Counted from the stretch's first letter, positions 1 through 7,861 are shown. The stretch: DNA of 62,913 nt from Bacillus sp. 2B10 (GCA_003946805.1 RPSH01000023.1:1-62913), one strand, 5' to 3'. The notes: generated from the letters alone by a model not told the origin. Numbers and translations are program-made.

Positions 1-47
1 TCACATGTCTCAACACCCTCGCGCCCACATACGGGCGCCCCAGGTGA

Positions 48-124
<77 letters not shown>

Positions 125-139
125 ACACAGATTTCCCAG

Positions 140-171
140 AGCGTCCCGGTTAGTCCCGGGGCGCTTTTTTT
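140..171 (+). terminator. rho-independent terminator after the tRNA
   Basis: AGCGTCCCGG pairs with CCGGGGCGCT (one G-T pair) around a short loop and is followed by seven T residues. It would end tRNA transcription and insulate the integrase. Confidence 0.8.
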
Positions 172-310
172 GTGCCTGTTGCCAATTGGTTACGTGGGAT
201 CAGCCTGTCCCGCGAGGTGCCAGCGCGCACCCCGACGACCCCGCACGTCGATTTGCTTTTGGGGGTGCCGGAGGGGGTATCGTGGGGGTGCGAAAGGAGT
301 GGTACCCCCA

Positions 311-1591
311 ATGGCCCTCAAGGAACTCGAAGTGAAGTACGCGACCAAGCGGGATCGCGATTACAAACTCGCCGATGGCGGCGGACTATATGTTCTCATT
401 CGTCCGAACGGCTCGAAGCTGTGGCGGATGAAATATCGGTTCGAGGGCAGAGAGAAGATGCTGTCGTTCGGCAGCTATCCCGATCTCAGCCTTGCCGATG
501 CGCGCGTTGAACGTACGAAGGCGAAGGCACTGCTGGACGAGGGGAAGGATCCGGGGGCGAGAGAGGATGCCCCGGCGTCGGCGATGACGTTCGAAGCGGT
601 CGCGCGCGAATGGCACGCATTGCGCTTGGACACCCTCGATCCCGGACATGCCGAGCGGCTGATGGCCCGCCTCGAACGCGACGCGTTCCCGGCGCTCGGG
701 CGCAAGAAGATCGGCGACGTCACACCGGCGGACGTGCTGGCGATGGTCCGCAAGGCCGAGGCCCGTGGTGCGCTCGATGTCAGCCGGCGCCTGAAGCAGC
801 ACGTCAACCAGATCTACCGCTTCGCCATTCCCAATGGTTGGGCGGTGCACGACCCTGCCGCCAGCCTGGGCGATGCCTTGAAGCCCAAGCCGCGCGTCAA
901 GCATATGGCCCGCGTCGGCTTTCAGGAACTGCCAGCTTTGGTGCGTGCGATCGACGGCTATGACGGTGAGGAGAATCCTCGCCGCCGGGCGATCACTCGG
1001 GCGGCGCTGCTGTTCACGCTCCTGACCTGGGCGCGCACCGGCGAGACGCGGCTTGCGCGATGGGACGAATTCGAGAACCTCGATCGGGGCGATCCGCTCT
1101 GGCGGGTGCCGGCCGAGCGGATGAAGATGGACCGGGAGCATCTCGTACCGCTACCCCGGCAGGCGGTCGCACTGATCGCCGATCTGCGCGTATACAAAAC
1201 GTCCGATTTCGTGTTCGCCGGGGAAAAGCCGAACAAGCCACTGTCGCAGAATACGATGATCTACGGCTGCTACCGGATGGGCTATCGCGGCAAGCAGACC
1301 GTCCACGGCTTCCGCGGCATCGCGTCGACCTGGGCGAACGAGGCCGAGATCTATCGACCTGACTGGGTCGAGATGGCACTTGCGCACAGCGACGAGGACG
1401 AGGTCAGGGGCGCCTACAACAGCGCGCTCTATCTCAGCCCTCGCCGGCGGATGCTGCAACGCTGGGCGGACATGATCAGCGGACTGATCGCACCACCCCA
1501 CGCGGCCAACGATCGTGATCAATCGGACGCGACGGTCGCGGTCGAACTGGCGGCACAGGCGGAGGTGCCCGTCCGTCGGTCCCTGCCATAA
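311..1591 (+). CDS. tyrosine recombinase/integrase (P4 family, ICE integrase)
   Basis: This 426-residue site-specific recombinase should integrate and excise the element at the tRNA gene. The start MALKELEVKYATK is the usual beginning of P4-type integrases with the DUF4102 arm-binding domain (about 1-90). A SAM-like core-binding domain and a catalytic domain follow. Catalytic residues visible are the Arg of WARTGE, the HGFRG box, the AHSDEDEVRGAYN stretch with His and the nucleophile Tyr, and the YLSPRRRMLQRWADM tail. A longer frame opens at 170, but the family start is at 311. The 3' end overlaps the convergent AlpA gene by 73 bases. Confidence 0.93.
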   Translation: MALKELEVKYATKRDRDYKLADGGGLYVLIRPNGSKLWRMKYRFEGREKMLSFGSYPDLSLADARVERTKAKALLDEGKDPGAREDAPASAMTFEAVAREWHALRLDTLDPGHAERLMARLERDAFPALGRKKIGDVTPADVLAMVRKAEARGALDVSRRLKQHVNQIYRFAIPNGWAVHDPAASLGDALKPKPRVKHMARVGFQELPALVRAIDGYDGEENPRRRAITRAALLFTLLTWARTGETRLARWDEFENLDRGDPLWRVPAERMKMDREHLVPLPRQAVALIADLRVYKTSDFVFAGEKPNKPLSQNTMIYGCYRMGYRGKQTVHGFRGIASTWANEAEIYRPDWVEMALAHSDEDEVRGAYNSALYLSPRRRMLQRWADMISGLIAPPHAANDRDQSDATVAVELAAQAEVPVRRSLP

Positions 1592-1767
1592 TGGGCAGGG
1601 TCGGCGATCCAGCGCTCGACCTCCGACTCCCGCCACCCGACGGAGCGCGGGGTCAGCGCCACCTGCTTCGGGAAGCGGCCTTCCTTGATGAGACGGTAGA
1701 GACCTGACTTCGGCAGGCCGGTCTTCCATAAGACCGCGCTCAGCCGCAGGATACGATCGTGATCCAT
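1519..1767 (-). CDS. AlpA-family excisionase/transcriptional regulator
   Basis: This 82-residue protein contains the AlpA/MerR-like winged helix core: RLSAVLWKTGLPKSGLYRLIKEGRFPKQV followed by a WRESEVERWI box. Such proteins act as directionality factors and/or activators of P4-type integrases. The coding tail overlaps the 3' end of the integrase on the opposite strand, so expression of the two may interfere. No clear Shine-Dalgarno sequence precedes the start. The C-terminal 20 residues are low-complexity and lie within the overlap. Confidence 0.82.
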   Translation of the reverse strand: MDHDRILRLSAVLWKTGLPKSGLYRLIKEGRFPKQVALTPRSVGWRESEVERWIADPAHYGRDRRTGTSACAASSTATVASD

Positions 1768-1911
1768 TCTTGCAAACCGATTCCAATCGGCCTGCCCGCG
1801 AACTCACCATTCCACACCAGTCCAATCGAGACAAGCCGCACATCATGTTCGCCTTGTCTCGATCGTGGGACTGTCAGGAATTTTGTGCGGAAGGCTGAAC
1901 TAAGAACGTCT

Positions 1912-3657
1912 TTACGCGGCCCGGAGGGCGCCGGCCCTTTCCAAGTCCTGTGCCAGCAGGTCGCTCCGTCCCATAGCGCGGTGCACCTCTGACCTGCTGA
2001 CATAGAGGTCCGGCTGTGTCGGGGCTATCTCGATGGCTCGGTCCATGTCCGCGAGCGCGAGATCGTACTGCTGTCGGTCGTACAGCGCTACGGCGCGATT
2101 GACCCTCGCTTCCGTACGATCGGGATCGAGCAGAAGGGCGGCGTCCAGATCACGAAGCTGCTGCTCGGCCGCCCCAAGCGAGTCGAGGACCTCCGCTCGC
2201 ATAAGAAGAACGTCGACTTGGTCCGGATCAAGTTCCAAGCTCCGGTCGAACGCCTCGCGTGCCTCCTCGAGCTTGCCCATGCGCGCGAGACAGACGCCCA
2301 TGTTGTGGAACACCTCTGGATATGGCGCACTGTACCGAATTGCTTCCGCATAGCGCTCCAGCGCCGCCCCCGGTTGCTCCGCCCGAAGCAGGAGGTTTCC
2401 GCTCTCGTTGTGGTACTCCGAGTAATATGGATCCATTTCGATGCTCAAGTCGTAGAAGTGCAGTGCCTCCTCCAACTCCCCGAGCATCGCGTAGACTTGA
2501 GCGGTGTTGTACAGCAGTACGGATCGGTGAAGCCGGTGCTCATCGTCGGCGAGCACACGATCGAGCAGCTCAAAGCCCGATCGGCACAGATCGATCGCGT
2601 CGCGCGGCCGTCCCTGTCTGACGCGCAGAAACGCGAGCCCGTTTTCTATAAACACGGAATAGAATGCGTGGTCCGCTGGTCTCATGAGGTCGCGGGCGGC
2701 GGAGATGTCGCCGCGTGCTGCGAGAAGGTGCTCCTCCGCGCGACCGACGTCCTTCTGAGCCGAGTAGCGCAGGTGTACCATGCCCAGGAGGTAGTGCATC
2801 TTGGCCCGGAGGTCCGGCCGAGACAGTTTGGGAGCGGTGGCATCCTCCACAAGGCTACGCGCCTCTTCCAGCCTGTCTGTCATCACGAGGCCCTGGAAGA
2901 TGTTGCCGACGTAATTCCATCGGGCTTCTTGGTCCTCGCCGGCGAGTTCGTCGAGATGCGCAATGACGCGGTCGGCGAAGCTGCCGGACTCGTGATAATA
3001 GCCAAAGTGATTGTAGAGGCAGAGTGCGCGCAATGCGACCCGTGCGGCCGCCGTCTCGTCCTCGCGCCCCAGGTGATAGGCGATGAGCCCGGGATGGTGC
3101 TCCTCGATTAGGTTCATGTCGAGGAGGTGCTCCGGCCCACCATTAGCTATCTCTGCCGCTGCATTGATGTCGATCGGTGTAAGCGCGCGAGCGATGGCGC
3201 CGTCAGGATGTTCGATGCGGACGCCCGCCGTCGGCCCGCGCTGCGCTAGTTCAGCGACGAACCGGCGCGCGAGGTGCTGCGCGGCGTCCGAAGCGACCGG
3301 AACGACCACCACCTCCGCATTCGCGCGGGTGAGCGATCGCCACGTCAGAACGAGATCCACGAGGCCGTGGACGATTCGGTAGGCCCGGTCCACCGGGTAG
3401 TTGCGGGTCTTCTCCATACCGCTCGCAACGTCGGTGAGCGAAGCGTATTTCAGCGGAACCGCGTCCCGATGACGCCGCAGCACGAAGTGCAGTTCATAGG
3501 CGTGGCGGTCGATGACCTGCGCTGCGCCCAAGGATTTTAGGTCGAGGTACGCTCGCTCAATGAGATCCTCGACTCCGGCCCAAGCGCCACCGCGCTCGAA
3601 GCGCATGTCGAGAACGAACTTTTGCACCAGTTCTGAAGGATGTGACGTGCCTATCAT
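1912..3657 (-). CDS. TPR-repeat protein, last gene of the RiPP-like cluster
   Basis: The 581-residue product has an N-terminal half of about 350 residues that I do not recognise (key stretch DVASGMEKTRNYPVDRAYRI). A C-terminal half follows with about six tetratricopeptide repeats, e.g. LYNTAQVYAMLGELEEALHF and VFHNMGVCLARMGKLEEARE. TPRs usually form protein- or peptide-binding superhelices. The start at 3657 is chosen because its ATG overlaps the stop of the upstream M50 gene (ATGA). The open frame continues upstream to 4083 but there it only shadows the protease gene. No signal peptide or transmembrane segment is visible, so it is probably cytoplasmic. A role as scaffold or peptide-handling partner of the metalloprotease is an inference from position. 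Confidence 0.8.
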   Translation of the reverse strand: MIGTSHPSELVQKFVLDMRFERGGAWAGVEDLIERAYLDLKSLGAAQVIDRHAYELHFVLRRHRDAVPLKYASLTDVASGMEKTRNYPVDRAYRIVHGLVDLVLTWRSLTRANAEVVVVPVASDAAQHLARRFVAELAQRGPTAGVRIEHPDGAIARALTPIDINAAAEIANGGPEHLLDMNLIEEHHPGLIAYHLGREDETAAARVALRALCLYNHFGYYHESGSFADRVIAHLDELAGEDQEARWNYVGNIFQGLVMTDRLEEARSLVEDATAPKLSRPDLRAKMHYLLGMVHLRYSAQKDVGRAEEHLLAARGDISAARDLMRPADHAFYSVFIENGLAFLRVRQGRPRDAIDLCRSGFELLDRVLADDEHRLHRSVLLYNTAQVYAMLGELEEALHFYDLSIEMDPYYSEYHNESGNLLLRAEQPGAALERYAEAIRYSAPYPEVFHNMGVCLARMGKLEEAREAFDRSLELDPDQVDVLLMRAEVLDSLGAAEQQLRDLDAALLLDPDRTEARVNRAVALYDRQQYDLALADMDRAIEIAPTQPDLYVSRSEVHRAMGRSDLLAQDLERAGALRAA

Positions 3658-4886
3658 CTTGAGATCCTCGATCCTCGACCTTTGAACTTCGGAAGGAGCC
3701 AAAGCAGAAGACCTAAAGCGACCAGCAGGGCCGAGATGCCAGCGAAGAGCGCCGCATCGAGGCCGCGTCCGGCAGGTGCCGCCGGATCGTGGATCGTGCG
3801 CCAAGCCCTTTCCGCGTAGCGCGCCAGCGTAGGCAGCACCACGAATAGCAGCGTGGCCAACGAGAGCACCCGACCGACGATCCAGAGAGACACGAAGCTC
3901 CTGACCATTCTGAGAAAGCGTGGCGGCGTGGCGGTGTCCTGGGGATAGCCGAAGCGACTGGCGGTGAGTGAGTGAATCGTGGCCGCGATGTACTCCCTCG
4001 CCGCACCATCCAGGTTCGGGTGCCCCGACCAGTTCGAGAGCAGGAAATACACGTCCGTTCGAAGAAACAAGTTGAACTGCCAAGCGACGGTGACGGCGAT
4101 CTGGAGGACGAGTGCCTGCAGAAGCGCGATGGGGAAGTGCGGAGCGCCCATTAGGTGCAACGTCGTGATCAGGATCGTTACGGCCGACGCCACGAGCAGG
4201 TCGACGATCATGCCTGCCGCGAGGGGGAGGTAGCGCTGCTCGCGCGGAAGCGAGAAGATGCCGGATAGGTCTGCCTCGAACACGACATTCCAGAGACGGG
4301 TTCCAATGCCTAGATGGCTGGTCACTCCTCTACGAGCTGCCGCGAGTAGATGGCCGAGTTCGTGGAGGCCGGTCGCGGCCGAGGACAACGCGAGCAGAAG
4401 CACCAGCGTAGCTGCAAGGTGGTCCTCAATGAAGAAGGCGTCCGTGTGCAGGCGCGCCACCGGAAACCGGACGGCGCATGCCGCTGCGGTGACGGCGAGC
4501 AGGACGTAGGCCACTGCGGCGGGCCGGGAGAAGAAGAGTGCCGCTGTTCGGGGCGTGACTGAGAAGCTTATCGTGCGGGGTGGGCGCGAGACCGCGTTCG
4601 TCGGACTCGGCGCGCCCAACGGACGCACGAACCCGATCTCCTCGAGAGTGGCGACGAAGTCGACGACGTCGAACTCCTCGACATCCCTGCCGGCGCTCAG
4701 TTCTCGACGGATGTCGTCGGGCGTGGCACCGTCCCGAAGACGGTCGATCAGGCTTACGGCTTCCGGAGGAAACTGGTAGAACGCGCCGAGTTGTGGACTT
4801 CCGACCATGAAGGCGTCGCCTTCAGGTTGCACGGTCAGCGGAATGACCTCGTATCGTGCATCGCCCTTCACGGGCGAATCTGTCAT
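3654..4886 (-). CDS. M50-type intramembrane metalloprotease with N-terminal PqqD/RRE-like domain
   Basis: This 410-residue protein belongs to the peptide zinc metalloprotease (site-2 protease-like) group. Residues about 10-88 look like a PqqD-type RiPP recognition element, with winged-helix text such as YQFPPEAVSLIDRLRDG and VDFVATLEEIGFV. Membrane segments follow, with the zinc site HELGH at 175-179 and a likely third ligand Asp278 in NLFLRTDVYFLLSN. A C-terminal pair of membrane helices ends with a basic tail. An RRE fused to an M50 protease is a signature of RiPP maturation, where leader binding and cleavage are coupled. The start at 4886 overlaps the stop of the NTF2-like gene (ATGA), and the end overlaps the TPR gene in the same way. 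Confidence 0.82.
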   Translation of the reverse strand: MTDSPVKGDARYEVIPLTVQPEGDAFMVGSPQLGAFYQFPPEAVSLIDRLRDGATPDDIRRELSAGRDVEEFDVVDFVATLEEIGFVRPLGAPSPTNAVSRPPRTISFSVTPRTAALFFSRPAAVAYVLLAVTAAACAVRFPVARLHTDAFFIEDHLAATLVLLLALSSAATGLHELGHLLAAARRGVTSHLGIGTRLWNVVFEADLSGIFSLPREQRYLPLAAGMIVDLLVASAVTILITTLHLMGAPHFPIALLQALVLQIAVTVAWQFNLFLRTDVYFLLSNWSGHPNLDGAAREYIAATIHSLTASRFGYPQDTATPPRFLRMVRSFVSLWIVGRVLSLATLLFVVLPTLARYAERAWRTIHDPAAPAGRGLDAALFAGISALLVALGLLLWLLPKFKGRGSRISR

Positions 4887-5374
4887 CGACCAGCCATCCG
4901 GATCGGTGTGAACTGCGCGCTGGCGATCATCCATTTGGCGGACACGCGCCGCATGACGTAGGAAGCACGCATCAACATGGGCGGGCGCGGCGTTGCCTGG
5001 TCGGAGGGCGAGAACGCGAGTCGCACGATGACGATCCCGGTCGATCCGTCACGATGCATGACAGGCTCGGTCACGGTAACGACTGGTGCTGGTCGACGAT
5101 TGGCTGGATCGTAGAAGCCAAGTACCGCCTCTCGACGGTCCACTTCCCCCACGGGAGAAACTTCAACGTAATCAGGCGTAAGCACATCGGCGAGTGCTTT
5201 TGGATCAAACCGGGCCTGGGCCTGAACGGCCGCCTCGATTACCGCAACCAATTCTGCATCGACACTCGTCGAAGCCGCTTCGGAATGCGACATCGGCGGG
5301 GCCTCGGGAAAGACGTGTGTATGAAGAAGCGCGAAAATACCAAGCGCGGTCACAGCAATGCCACCAGACATCAT
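4883..5374 (-). CDS. NTF2/SnoaL-like protein with N-terminal hydrophobic segment
   Basis: The 163-residue product has a cone-shaped NTF2/SnoaL/DUF4440-type fold signature: VIEAAVQAQARFDPKALADVLTPDYVEVSP, then VVTVTEPVMHRDGSTGIVIVRLAF and a final MRRVSAKWMIASAQFTPI strand. Residues about 5-20 are hydrophobic and could be a signal anchor or signal peptide, which would put the domain outside the cytoplasm; a shorter start at Met28 would remove it. GGGAG precedes the tandem ATGATG start. It is the second gene of the cluster and overlaps the protease gene by ATGA. SnoaL-fold proteins include cyclases, isomerases and non-enzymatic binders, so a role in peptide modification is only a hypothesis. Confidence 0.75.
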   Translation of the reverse strand: MMSGGIAVTALGIFALLHTHVFPEAPPMSHSEAASTSVDAELVAVIEAAVQAQARFDPKALADVLTPDYVEVSPVGEVDRREAVLGFYDPANRRPAPVVTVTEPVMHRDGSTGIVIVRLAFSPSDQATPRPPMLMRASYVMRRVSAKWMIASAQFTPIRMAGR

Positions 5375-5435
5375 TTACTCCCGAATAAGTGAAAGCGCGC
5401 TCGAATTCACAACTGCATCAGAGCCGACGTATTCA

Positions 5436-5473
5436 AGCGGACGCTCCCCAGCTTTCCCTAGGAGGCGTCCGCT
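5436..5473 (-). promoter_or_regulatory. stem-loop between precursor peptide and downstream genes
   Basis: AGCGGACGC (5436-5444) pairs perfectly with GCGTCCGCT (5465-5473), with further G/C-rich pairing possible inside. There is no T-run on the minus strand after it, so it is not a full intrinsic terminator. Hairpins in this position in RiPP operons often act as attenuators or mRNA stabilisers, giving more precursor than enzyme. Confidence 0.6.
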
Positions 5474-5482
5474 CTACACGGC

Positions 5483-5569
5483 TTAGTAGGGCCAGCAGAC
5501 CCAGATTGGGTATGCGGCGACGGTAGTGGTCTTGAGCTCCTGGACCTTCACGATGGAGATCTTCTTCAT
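5483..5569 (-). CDS. short peptide, candidate RiPP precursor (28 aa)
   Basis: This gene is too short for routine ORF calling. It begins MKKISIVKVQEL, continues through a Thr-rich linker and ends with the aromatic nonapeptide YPIWVCWPY. A good Shine-Dalgarno (GGAG, 8 bases upstream) precedes the ATG. It is the first gene on the strand that carries the NTF2-like, RRE-M50 and TPR genes and is separated from them by a hairpin. Lys/Ile/Val-rich leader, Ala-Ala boundary and compact aromatic/Cys tail are all usual for a RiPP precursor. I do not recognise the core from a known class. Alternative: a short leader or signalling peptide. Confidence 0.68.
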   Translation of the reverse strand: MKKISIVKVQELKTTTVAAYPIWVCWPY

Positions 5570-5716
5570 TGTATCACTCCGCTTCTGGACGGACTATGAT
5601 CATCGCCGGTGCGCCGCCCACGCGACGAGACGAAGGCCACCTTTTCGGCTCGAATAAGGCCGAAATATCTTGGCCAACTATGAGTGGCGAGTCTTGGCGG
5701 ATTGGTAAAGGAGAAT

Positions 5717-5735
5717 TTCCTTCATTATGAAGGAA
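5717..5735. promoter_or_regulatory. palindromic operator candidate TTCCTTCA-TTA-TGAAGGAA
   Basis: Two perfect 8-base arms flank a 3-base spacer about 150 bases upstream of the candidate precursor gene. The form suits a dimeric regulator. The neighbouring PadR protein is a possible ligand, but PadR operators cannot be assigned from sequence alone. Confidence 0.5.
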
Positions 5736-5884
5736 TGCCAAAACTTATAGGGTCGTGTCGTTTTGCAAGCGATATGCCTGCGTTCTTCGAACTTTACTTA
5801 AGAAATGTCACCACCAATGCAGCATCTTTACGCTCTCGAACTTAGCGAGGCCTTAATATTGCGATAGCGCATCCAATGGAAAGG

Positions 5885-6049
5885 ATGGCCGCAGTGCCAA
5901 ACGTTGTGATCGTCGTTACTATCTGCGTACCCGCTATGGCAAAAGCGGACTCTTTCTTGATCACCGCTCACGCGGGTCAACAAGTCACATGCTACCCATG
6001 CTACCCATGCTTTCTGCTACTTGTCGCTGCGGCGTTCTTTCGAACCTAA
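5885..6049 (+). CDS. doubtful small exported peptide (54 aa)
   Basis: A frame with GGAAAGG just before ATG encodes a hydrophobic start (MAAVPNVVIVVTICVPAMAKA) resembling a signal peptide, then a CYPCYPCF motif produced by the tandem repeat CATGCTACC, and a hydrophobic end. It lies in the control region between divergent genes and could equally be chance. No homolog is recognised. Confidence 0.2.
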   Translation: MAAVPNVVIVVTICVPAMAKADSFLITAHAGQQVTCYPCYPCFLLLVAAAFFRT

Positions 6050-6228
6050 ACACGAGGGAGTTTTCAGACTTTACAATATCTTTCGAAACGGCCGCGGCAT
6101 TTCTACAAGGATGGTTGATTGGGAAGGCAGCCGCTATCTTGAAGCCCGTTCGCGATGACTGCGTGAGAGCCGGTGCGACTGCGTGGGTACACGTTGACTT
6201 AAAAATCTACATATGGCGTATTAAACGG

Positions 6229-6528
6229 ATGACCCGCAAACGCCGGCCCTCCGGGCAGATGCTTTCGCTCCTCGCCGCTCTGATGACGGAGCCGCTGGCG
6301 TGGCGGCATGGCTATGACTTGATGAAGGACACCGGCCTGTCGTCGGGCACGCTCTACCCTTTGTTTATGCGTATGACCGAACAAGGCTTGGTCGAGGCCG
6401 AATGGCAGGAACCGGCCCGGCTCGGGCGACCGGCGCGCCACGCCTATCGGCTGACCGCGACCGGCGTCGCTCTTGCCAGTTCGATCGTGCCACAAGCCGG
6501 CACTGCGTGCGGGTTGTCGTTCGCATGA
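6229..6528 (+). CDS. PadR-family transcriptional regulator
   Basis: This 99-residue winged-helix protein has the PadR core: MLSLLAALMTEPLAWRHGYDLMKDTGLSSGTLYPLFMRM, then EQGLVEAEW and GRPARHAYRLTATG. PadR proteins are usually local repressors that respond to small molecules or membrane stress. The start at 6229 fits the family; the frame extends upstream to 5989 without similarity. It overlaps the next gene by ATGA, so the two are translationally coupled. Candidate targets are its own operon and the divergent RiPP-like cluster. Confidence 0.85.
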   Translation: MTRKRRPSGQMLSLLAALMTEPLAWRHGYDLMKDTGLSSGTLYPLFMRMTEQGLVEAEWQEPARLGRPARHAYRLTATGVALASSIVPQAGTACGLSFA

Positions 6529-7166
6529 CGGCCGGTGCCGCGGAGCTTGTGATGACGCTGGCTCTGCGTTGCCTGCCACGCGACGGCAGCGAATGGGGGC
6601 AGGCGATGTCGGCGGAGTTCGATCTGGCTCGGCGTGATGGCAAGGCGCTCGGCTTTGCCTGCGGGTGCCTGATCGCGGCATGGCGGCGGCTGCCTCACCA
6701 CGCCGAAGGGCGGATTGCGGTGGTGAGCCACGCCCTTGTACTCGGGCTGATCGTGCCGATCGCCACCTTCCATCTTGGCTGCGCCTTCTCCGGCGCCAGG
6801 TTCATGCTGTCCGGTTTCGACCACTATTATGCCATGCTGATGGCCAGTGGTGCGCGGGGCCGGATTTTGGCCGATGCCTATGTCACGGCAACCCCGGCGT
6901 TGACGGTTCTGCTGCTCTTGCTCGGCTCGGCGCATCTGGCTGTCGCCTGGTTCCTGCTTGATGGACGATGGCGCAGGGCCGCGATCCTGTGGTTGGTGGC
7001 GACGATCATCGCCGTACTGATCGTCCATATCATTGCCACCGCCATCCCGAATGCTCGCGGCAGCGCGATACAGTTCGCGGCGCTGGCGATCGAGTTGGCT
7101 GCGATCCCGCTACTGGCAGGGTGGCGGAAGGCCCGCGCCGGCTCATCTCACTGGAAGGAAGCTTGA
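6525..7166 (+). CDS. integral membrane protein of PadR operon
   Basis: The 213-residue product has an N-terminal soluble stretch (LALRCLPRDGSEWGQAMSAEF) followed by four or more hydrophobic helices, e.g. VSHALVLGLIVPIATFHLG, ALTVLLLLLGSAHLAVAWFL and AAILWLVATIIAVLIVHII. The first part resembles small membrane proteins that are co-transcribed with PadR regulators in proteobacteria. The exact function is unknown. It is coupled to PadR by ATGA and to the next gene by TGATG. Confidence 0.72.
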   Translation: MTAGAAELVMTLALRCLPRDGSEWGQAMSAEFDLARRDGKALGFACGCLIAAWRRLPHHAEGRIAVVSHALVLGLIVPIATFHLGCAFSGARFMLSGFDHYYAMLMASGARGRILADAYVTATPALTVLLLLLGSAHLAVAWFLLDGRWRRAAILWLVATIIAVLIVHIIATAIPNARGSAIQFAALAIELAAIPLLAGWRKARAGSSHWKEA

Positions 7167-7861
7167 TGAAGACGTTGGTCATGGTCGCTGCGCTCGCCAC
7201 CACGGGTGCGGCGACGCCAAGAATGGAAGGCGCTCGCCTTCAGGCCGGTTCGACCTGCTACGCGATCGTCGCCGGCGACAGGACGATCGGCTCGACGTTG
7301 CAGACGATCACGGCGTCGCGCGTCGGTGGGAAGCAGGTGTGGGATGTCGTCGTGCATCAGAAGCTCAGCAACGGCGCCTTCGACATGCGGGATCATTTCG
7401 TCGTTGATCGCAAGACGCTATTGCCAATCAGAATGGATAGCCAGCGCGGGCGGGAACGCACCGAAAAAGGCTGGCACCGGATCAGCATCAAATATGGCGC
7501 GCATGGCATCAGCGGGACCAAGGAGACGGTCACAGGCTCGACACCGTTGAGCGTGGCGCTGACGGGCCCAACCTGGGACGGCAACCTGTGGGGGCTTACC
7601 TTCGCCGCGCTGCCGCTAAAGGAGGGCGGCACCTACGCCGTTCCTTTCTGGCAGTACGACAAAGGCTTCGGCACCTTCACCGCACGGGTTGCCGGTAGTG
7701 AGGACGTGGACACACCATCGGGCAAGGTACCGGCCTGGATCGTCGAAGTCGGTGACGATCCGGCGCAACTCGCGCGCTACAGGATCGCGAAAGCAACGCG
7801 GCAGGAGTTGGGATATGCAGCTGGTCCGAGTGGTCAGCGCTTGGGCGGCATTTGCCAATGA
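7166..7861 (+). CDS. secreted DUF3108-like protein
   Basis: This 231-residue protein begins with a short signal-peptide-like segment (MKTLVMVAALATTGAAT). A beta-rich domain follows with text such as RDHFVVDRKTLLPIRMDSQ, typical of DUF3108-like periplasmic or outer-membrane-associated proteins, though similarity is weak by eye. GGAAGGAAG precedes the start, which overlaps the stop of the upstream membrane gene. It is the third gene of the PadR operon and overlaps the GNAT remnant by ATGA. Confidence 0.68.
   Translation: MKTLVMVAALATTGAATPRMEGARLQAGSTCYAIVAGDRTIGSTLQTITASRVGGKQVWDVVVHQKLSNGAFDMRDHFVVDRKTLLPIRMDSQRGRERTEKGWHRISIKYGAHGISGTKETVTGSTPLSVALTGPTWDGNLWGLTFAALPLKEGGTYAVPFWQYDKGFGTFTARVAGSEDVDTPSGKVPAWIVEVGDDPAQLARYRIAKATRQELGYAAGPSGQRLGGICQ

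Larger units (their letters stand above)
5570..6228. other. long intergenic control region between the RiPP-like cluster and padR
   Basis: About 660 bases, visibly more A/T-rich than the flanking genes, separate the minus-strand peptide cluster from the plus-strand PadR gene. It holds a perfect 19-base palindrome (5717-5735), other GGCC-rich repeats near 5670-5710, a 9-base tandem repeat CATGCTACC (5988-6005) and a doubtful 54-codon frame (5885-6049). TTGACT at 6194-6199 is a candidate -35 element for padR, but its -10 partner is weak. Confidence 0.5.

Noticed and set aside
3654..4083. N-terminal 142-residue extension of the TPR protein frame
   Set aside because: It lies entirely over the M50 protease gene in another frame and has shadow-like composition; the ATGA start at 3657 fits the operon.
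5583..5612. Nine-codon upstream frame ending at the ribosome site of the 28-aa peptide
   Set aside because: Too short and with only a weak ribosome site; could be a leader peptide but cannot be supported.
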